Source: Mucidula mucida
Taxonomy: Eukaryota; Basidiomycota; Agaricomycetes; Agaricales; Physalacriaceae
NCBI GenBank assembly: GCA_015501055.1
Contig: JADNYV010000219.1
Span: forward strand, 1 to 59,604
Direction: 5' to 3'
Length of the DNA stretch: 59,604 bases
How positions within the stretch are numbered: the stretch's first letter is position 1; every line of letters begins with the position of its first letter. Under the pieces are notes generated by a model. It was not told the DNA's origin. It saw nothing but the letters and a program-made list of their open reading frames with translations, and made no database searches. The position numbers and the translations under genes were made by a program. Positions 53,451 to 59,604 of this stretch are shown here, one piece after another.

Positions 53451-53493
53451 GGACCCCGGTCCTCTCATCGTTTTCATTCAAACACTTCCACCA

Positions 53494-55228
53494 ATGTCTC
53501 TGAGAGAACAGAATCCCTCGTCTAGTGCCGCGAGCCTCGACTCGAATGCTGCTACATTTATAACAGCCCCTCGAGCCTTGAGTGCAATCGACGAATCTAG
53601 CACTACGTTGACCGACGACGATTATGGCGTCGTAGTTGAACGAACGATTGCTGTAGATGAGAACGACGGTCCACTTGCTTTCGAGCACGGTTTTACTTTT
53701 GTTGGCGAGCCACAATTCGCTGGTCAAGTAACTCCACCAACGCCACCATCTACTGTCCCCAGCACTCCCGATCCAAATCGGTCTACTGTTTCTGCGCCCT
53801 TCGGCCATCGTAATGCCGTCCCACACGGACCTCCCTCCGTCGCTAGCACCCATTCTGCGCCGCAGAGCGGGTACATCGACCTACCATCCACATACTCTCA
53901 TGTTGACTTAGACCTCTGCAGACCGCTGTCATCTCTCCAAGCTTCGCAACTTCCTATATCCTCTTCACCTCATGTCTCCCTTATTAAAGGCCTCCCCGAC
54001 AATATATACTTCAAGACCAAGTGTTATCAATTTAACTATCTGATTGGGGAGGGTAATTTCGCCCGCGTTTTCCATGCGCGAAGGAAGGACGTGTTAACCG
54101 GCGTCACCAAGCTTGTGGCGATCAAGATGATGAACAAGGTGCCGACGGAAAAGGCGGTAAACTGGAGTCTAGGGAACGATTTACCGGGAGAAGAGGTACA
54201 GTGGACGAAGTGCAGGGTGTCAAATAGGGAGCTGGTGATAAGGGAGAAGGAGCTCCTCGGCGTCTTGGGCCATACTACTAGCCTACCTTTTCTCTCATCG
54301 CTTTTTGAGGCGTTCCAGGATAACCATTTCGTTTACTTCGTCGTGGTGGGTTTCTTACACAACGAATTCTAATTGTACGATGCTGATTAGCGCTCTGTAG
54401 CCCCTCTGTCTACAGTCTCTGCACGACTTGATGAACGGATATCGCTCCCGTGGCAGCAAGATACCCGATAACGAACTCAAGCGATATGCCGCCGAGCTGC
54501 TTCTTGGGATCGAGAACCTACACAGCTTGGGGTGGTACCATCACGACATCAAGCCAGATAACATTATGATTTCCGGCTCTGGGCACATTCAATTAGTGGA
54601 CTTTGGGTGCGTGCAGAAGGGGTTTAGGGAGGGGCATGGGCTGAGGGAACTGGGGCCGAATGACCTGCTGGGTGCAAGGGCGTGTCAAAGTCCAGAATTG
54701 ATCAGACAACGCTACCACCAGCAGAATACGGGAATCAGCACACCCATTACCTATCGTGCGGAACTGGTCGATGTATGGAACTACGGGCTGGTGCTGTTTG
54801 AGATGTCTACGTGCCCGACTAGGATAACTTTCCCCGCCGCGGATGACGCGTATACTACGATGGTGCGCTTGATGGCGAAAATGGCGGCGACGTCGAGGGA
54901 CCTTTTATTCGATAAGGTTTGTCCCGATTCTCTTGTTTGTTCGCTAGTAGTGGTTAAGCGCTCCTGTGTTTCATAGCTTCTGTGCGAGGACGAAACTCGA
55001 CGCGCTAGTGTCCCAGAAATAAAGGATCATCCGTACTTCGCTGGGGTTGATTGGGATTCTGTGACGAAGAAGGAGTGGCCTGTGGAGTATCTTCCACCAA
55101 TGTGTCATCCTCCAGATTCTCTGCCGCCCAACCTGCGGGTGGCGAAGGCGGATATGGTTCAGGATGTGTATTACTTGAATCATGGGATCGAGTTTGCGGA
55201 TCGGCCATCTGCGTCGTATCTGGCGTGA
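53494..55228 (+). CDS. Protein kinase with disordered N-terminus, HHD catalytic loop, 539 aa
   Basis: Exons 53494-54345, 54401-54916 and 54977-55228 (1620 nt). The first 165 residues are Ser/Thr/Pro-rich and disordered. The kinase domain has the Gly loop GEGNFARV (184-191), VAIK with K211, and the catalytic loop YHHDIKPDNIM. That loop keeps D333, K335 and N338 but has His332 in place of the HRD arginine. DFG is at 351-353, SPE at 381-383 and DVWNYGLVLFEM follows. An unusual insert (SLGNDLPGEEVQWTKC) lies between VAIK and helix C. The catalytic residues are present, so it is probably active, but without the HRD Arg. Specificity is unknown, and I cannot place the group. Confidence 0.85.
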
Positions 55229-55503
55229 TATGTCGAACTTCGCGAGGATGAAATTCTGGTTCTACTTCTACAACTGTGCTCCTAAAGCAATCGATATTTT
55301 TGGGCCTCGTCGATTTGAGGTAGTCGTTTATCTAGTGTCCACTGTGTCTACGCATCGATTTTAATACCATGTTCTTCCAGTGTAGTGCAAGCACTTCTTA
55401 ATTGAATATGCAGCACTAGTTACAATAGTAGCTCTACAACTAATACAGGGGCCAGCCACGATCGTGATTCATTCATCCACCACCGAAATTATACATCCTT
55501 CAA

Positions 55504-56871
55504 TTACCCAAAGGACACGCCTGCTTTATCGGGTTCATCACCGATACTCCCCTCGTCGTTCGCGAATTCATCATGTGCCTTGACTGTATTGATCTGCACC
55601 TGAACGTCGATTCGATGGTCGGGGTTGAGGGTCTACGAGAATAACAATGAGCATCATACATCGTTGGACTTGGTTGAGTACGCACATTGTCCTGAGTTCT
55701 CATACCTCGCAAAGCAACACCCAGGGTCGTGCTTCGGCCGTTGCGATCTTGGAGGGAATGGGATTCTGCTTCAGTCGAAGCCAGTGAGCGCATAGACTTG
55801 CGACTGTTGAGCGTGGCGAGAAGAGAGTTTATATAGACTAGACGAGCGCAATCAACGGTGGACAAAACGCAGAAGCATAGGAGAACGTACATCGACCAAT
55901 CATGAAATAAAAGGCGAAGTAAGCGAGCGTGTTTGGGAGGGTAAGGATCTGTGGATCAGCGTTTAGGACTCTCGAGGCACGTAGTGAACAGGACGAACGT
56001 ACAAAAAGCAAACTCATGCAGGCGCACAAGCTCGTCAAGAGACCGGTGTTGATCGAGAAAAGCATAAGCCTATTGATGATGTTGTTACTCCAAGTAAAAC
56101 CGCTCTTCGCGCTCTCGAGGAACACCACGATTGCTATCGTAATAGCAACATCGCCGGCAGCAGCTAGAACGTTGACAGACATGGAAAGCGGCTTGAGGTC
56201 ACCGAGAAGGGTGTACGTCGGTAGATTCGCGCCCATGATGACATATGTAATAGATGTGGCGAGTTCACCGAGAATGAGTACAACGATGGGTATGAGAACC
56301 CAGATGTTTGGACGGACTGAGATAGGATGTTTTAATCGAGAGGCGCGATAGTGGGAATCAACATACACGACCAGATGCGATACGCGAAAAAGCTCTGCAC
56401 AAGGAAGCCTGTCAACGCGTTGAATAGTACTTCGACGTACATACTCCTGCGAAACGCCGTCAGAGAATTATAGCACCCCGATTCGTAGATACGCACCATA
56501 CAACATTCTCCAGAACTTGTCGATCACCGAAGTGGCTGATTGTATAGTGGTAAACTGTGGCCCTTATTAGGACTGATCGTTTATAACGAGAAGGAAGGGA
56601 GACTTACGAGCATGCGTAATGAGGATCTGATGAATCGTGTCGCTGGACCATGTTGTGAAGACTAGAATCTTGATCCACAGCTTGTCTCTACGGTAGTTGT
56701 CAAAGTAGAACCACGTCTGCACACAAGAGATGCCCCATAGCCTAGATGCCAGGTCAGTACTACGTGTCGAGGCTACGTGAAGGACACTCACACGGCAGCT
56801 AAGACCATCCCGATAAAGAGCGCACCGAACGTCCCATCAATGGCAGGACCGCTGGTATCAACTGCAGACAT
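55504..56871 (-). CDS. DUF6534-type seven-helix membrane protein
   Basis: About eight exons starting 56871-56792, 56741-56609 and 56555 onward. The N-terminus is MSAVDTSGPAIDGTFGALFI, followed by LWGISCVQTWFYFDNYRRDK, TTWSSDTIHQILITHALYHY, ALTGFLVQSFFAYRIWS and NIWVLIPIVVLILGELATSI. It continues NRLMLFSINTGLLTSLCACM, LAYFAFYFMIGR and LVYINSLLATLNSRKSMRSL. These are the hallmarks of DUF6534 proteins: first loop with Q..(F/Y)YF..Y, penultimate helix with NTGLLT, and YxNSLLATLNSR before a cytoplasmic tail. The tail is Ser-rich and ends DEPDKAGVSFG. The family is expanded in mushrooms, and its function is not known to me. No lesion was found. Confidence 0.85.
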
Positions 56872-57650
56872 AATCCTCTCCACTGCGAACAGAGGTTGGG
56901 AGTTCAAACAAAGCCTCTGTGCAAAGAATCGACGGAGTGATCTTTACTAGCGCAGCTCTTGCAGGCATTTATGTTGGTCTGGCCCACAAATAGTACTTAG
57001 GGGGAGCAACATCAGAAGAAGACATGCGGAGAGTTAGGAGAAGTGGAGGAAATGCAAAAAAGCGACCCCCTGTCTGCAATCCACTTCCCTGCTGGATAAC
57101 GACAACGCTAATAAGTGAATATTGAAGTGCGGGAGAACGCGTGGCGCCATGCGAAAGAGGATATGGGCAAGCGTAACGTTGGACATCGGGCCGTAGCCTC
57201 AGAAGATAAAAGCACGAGCGTAGATCGAGACACAAGACCCGAATAACTCGCACGGCTGAAAGGAAGTGCAGGAACTTTCGGCAACGTAGATGTCTGTCAG
57301 GGTTCGACTGGCTCTGTCCGGTACGGATTTGAACAACGTTTTCTAAATCCGGGGAGGACAGAAGTCCGACTGGACGAAATCCTGTGGAAATAAGATGCTT
57401 GGGATGGGTGATGAGAACACAAACCATATGGGATGAGAGCAAGAAGAAGCCGCGGCACTTGTGCTTGTTGATCATAACGTGACTTTGCGCGAGTCGCGGT
57501 CTGACAAGGAGACGATTAGATCGTGACATTAAGACACTTTTTCGTACCTTGACGGTTGGGAGGACGGCACGTATTCAGTATCTCTTGAGCGTCACGCTCA
57601 TGATAAGACGATTACTCCTTTGGAGTCCTTCTTATGACTGATTTGCCCGA
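56872..57650. other. Intergenic, one long frame without support
   Basis: A 186-codon minus-strand frame (56969-57529) is long but has a composition unlike the neighbouring genes and no known motif or downstream partner. I do not call it a gene. The remainder is the 5' flank of the DUF6534 gene. Confidence 0.35.
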
Positions 57651-58374
57651 GTACTATGGTGTCTTTCGGTGTGCCTTTGCACAAGGATATGCCGTTTCCC
57701 GTCGATCGCGCCTTAAACGACCTGATATCGACGCGGTTTCTCGCGGAATATATCTCGATATTTGTAGTCTATAGTTGTACCAAAAAACTTGAAGGAAATT
57801 GGCCGCGAACTGAGTGAGATAGGTCGAAAACGAGGCCGGGTTAGTGATTTCGAGGTGAACACCTTACTTGCAAGGGTTACAGTCTACGGGTGGTCTTTGA
57901 CTGGTAGAGGCATCAGTAATAGACATATACACACCTATTACTGCAGGTTCCGAGGCAAAAATAAAAGGGGAACATAATACAAGACTGCATTCAGTACATC
58001 TGGCGGCTTGGTCACGTGTCACGCTTGAACGGTTTATCGTCAATATAAGACGTTCAACTTTGAATACTGCCTCGGAGCTTGCACTAATAGGTGTTTGTAT
58101 GTCTGTTACTGATGCCTATACCAGTCAAAGACCACCCGTAGACTGTAACCCTTGCAAGTAAGGTGTTCACCTCGAAATCACTAACCCGGCCTCGTTTTCG
58201 ACCTATCTCACTCAGTTCGCGGCCAATTTCCTTCAAGTTTTTTTCTACAACTATAGACTACATGTATCAAAATCTATTCCGCGAGAGACCGCGTCGATAT
58301 CAGGTCGTTTAAGGCGCGATCGACGGGAAACGGCATATCCTTGTGCAAAGGCACACCGAAAGACACCATAGTAC
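57651..58374. mobile_element. Foldback / MITE-like element with ~300-bp inverted arms
   Basis: The left arm (57651 to about 57955) and the reverse complement of the right arm (58374 back to about 58068) match almost base for base. Both begin GTACTATGGTGTCTTTCGGT and run through AATTGGCCGCGAACTGAGTG and TTACAGTCTACGGGTGGTCT, with a few substitutions and diverging inner ends. A unique spacer of about 112 bp lies between. There is no transposase frame. The outer ends read gTA-CTATGG...CCATAG-TAc, consistent with a TA target-site duplication of a Tc1/mariner-type non-autonomous element, although GTAC is itself a palindrome. Transcription would give a long hairpin. It could also be a locally formed inverted duplication. 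Confidence 0.75.
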
Positions 58375-59604
58375 CGTTGAAAACATGCCCTATGATAGAT
58401 TACTCTCCTATCACCTTGAGCCGCAGTGCTGCTCTGTGGTCCCGCGACGTGTCCTCCCCGCCATCGTTGAACTTGCACCTGTAGTAAGAATATTCGAGCT
58501 CCACCAGGATCACCACGCACTGAATGCGTCGGGCCTTGGCGACAAGAAATTCACATAACGAACCTTTCTTTCGGGGATATGTAGACTTGAAGAGATTACT
58601 TCGCGGATAGATTTGGGTAGATGGCACGACCGAAGGTCGTCTGGCGCACCCGATGATCCAATTAATGCAAAGCAACCGACGGAGATTATGTATACTCAAA
58701 GCATCGACGAACTTCTTCTCGGATTGATGTGTAGTCAAAGTCGCCAGGACTTAAGCAATACATGTTAGATGAAAGACTGAAAGTGTGAAGAATGTCGACA
58801 TGCAGACGTTGTTTTCAACAAGTTGATGTTCGTGGACTTTTCGTCCACAATCTAACTTGATGAACGCCAAGAGCAGATGAAGAGCATCCGATCCAGAGCC
58901 GTAGCGGATCAGAGTCAAGATTCCGCTCGTGGCGGTGCCGGTGGAAATAGCGAAGCGCGTGTCCCGGCCCTGTCCGTCCGTCATCATTGGTCCCATGCAG
59001 CGAAGAAGCCTAGCGACGAGCTTCGGTATTGTATACAGTCTGAGCGACTGAAGCATGGTGTTGATGATGGTCGCCAAGGCAGACGCCTGCGCTCGACGCT
59101 AGTACGGCTTGTAGTGTCCGCCAGAGGTCCATGGAATTTGAAAAGGTTTTTGTCGCTGAAACACCCTGTACAACCTACTCAAGGCGATCTTCAGGCCATA
59201 TTCAGGCTGGGACGTTAAGCCCGTGTGCCAATCTGTGCCACCTATAGCTGGTCCATAAGCTTCGCAGTCTAAAGATTTCTTCCAACAATTCTGATGATCG
59301 ATTGACGCAGAGAAGTCGCCAACCTTGCATTGTTCAGTTATGTAGGTCAAGTCCCCCCAATCGGAAACCGCAAGGAAACTCGAGCTTAGGTTCTAGGAAT
59401 ATATGTCGGGGCGAACCTAAAGAGCGGAAGGCGGAAGCAAATAAGGCGATCATCCTGTATCGGGGAGACTCCGTCAAAGTCAACGGTCACGAATCGCCGT
59501 CGGGGAGATATTCATACAGATCCATGCCTACACTCGCGCGCTACTTAATGATTGGTGCATCTTTTCATTCTCAAGTCCATTGACCCCCCTTCTTCTTTCT
59601 CCGT
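58375..59604. other. Unassigned, possible membrane-protein relic on minus strand
   Basis: Minus-strand frames at 58751-59077 (LATIINTMLQ-like hydrophobic start, then RFAISTGTATSGILTLIRYG) and 58400-58738 (VLATLTTHQSEKKFVDAL across the junction) faintly recall the NTGLLT and LLATLNSRK parts of DUF6534 proteins. The similarity is weak and no continuous splice model was found. It may be a decayed paralogue of the gene at 55504. Nothing else was recognised to the window end. Confidence 0.2.

Noticed and set aside
56969..57529. 186-codon minus-strand open frame
   Set aside because: No known motif, unusual composition, no splice partner or promoter. Length alone is not enough.
57651..58374. The inverted repeat as a CRISPR-like or centromeric structure
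   Set aside because: A single pair of long arms with one spacer in a eukaryotic genome. A foldback transposon explains it.

Overview
The window is nuclear DNA of a filamentous basidiomycete, most likely an Agaricomycete. The signs are many GT-AG introns of about 45-60 bp, intron-rich housekeeping genes, lineage-expanded F-box/LRR-like and HNH-like families, and DUF6534-type seven-helix proteins. Products were assigned by reading translated motifs. Splice sites were placed by eye, and no database search was run.

Layout. 0-6 kb: the edge of an F-box-like gene, an intact single-exon F-box gene (1444-2952), a possible small three-exon gene (3966-4339), and decayed pieces of F-box-like families A and B. 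7-10.3 kb: a divergent pair of HNH-like family genes. 10.8-11.5 kb: a broken family A gene with a 35-C run. 11.8-12.8 kb: an intact TIP30/Fmp52-type reductase gene. 14-17.7 kb: the F-box trio C1-B3-A1. 18-19.8 kb: an F-box gene apparently split by an inversion. 20-22.3 kb: an FAD-dependent oxidoreductase. 23.3-24.9 kb: a decayed membrane-protein gene. 25.3-27 kb: F-box gene C2. 27.2-28.5 kb: tandem repeats that include copies of the 3' end of the next gene. 28.5-34.1 kb: a Rom2-type Rho1 exchange factor with DEP, two DH domains, PH and CNH. 35-42 kb: a segmental duplication array of F-box trios. 42.3-43.5 kb: a coiled-coil protein. 43.9-48.9 kb: three more HNH-like family genes. 49.4-55.2 kb: an EthD-like protein, a Dal5-type MFS transporter and a protein kinase. 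55.5-56.9 kb: a DUF6534 protein. 57.65-58.37 kb: a foldback transposon-like element with arms of about 300 bp.

The most striking structure is the repeated trio A<- ->B-> <-C. A and B are short F-box-like proteins, transcribed divergently from a shared intergenic region of about 115-141 bp that carries a conserved GGAA run. C is a longer F-box/LRR-like protein that converges on B. The trio occurs twice in one orientation (36.4-39.2 kb and 39.3-41.9 kb), once inverted (14.1-17.7 kb), and once as a shrunken A-B remnant (35.5-35.9 kb). Different members are broken in different copies.

A second repeated module is a head-to-head pair from the HNH-like family (7.3-10.2 kb and 45.7-48.9 kb). In each pair one partner keeps the Cys/His region and the other has lost it. 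The window therefore combines conserved single-copy genes (GEF, reductase, MFS, kinase) with fast-evolving accessory families shaped by duplication, unequal recombination, inversion and possible gene conversion.
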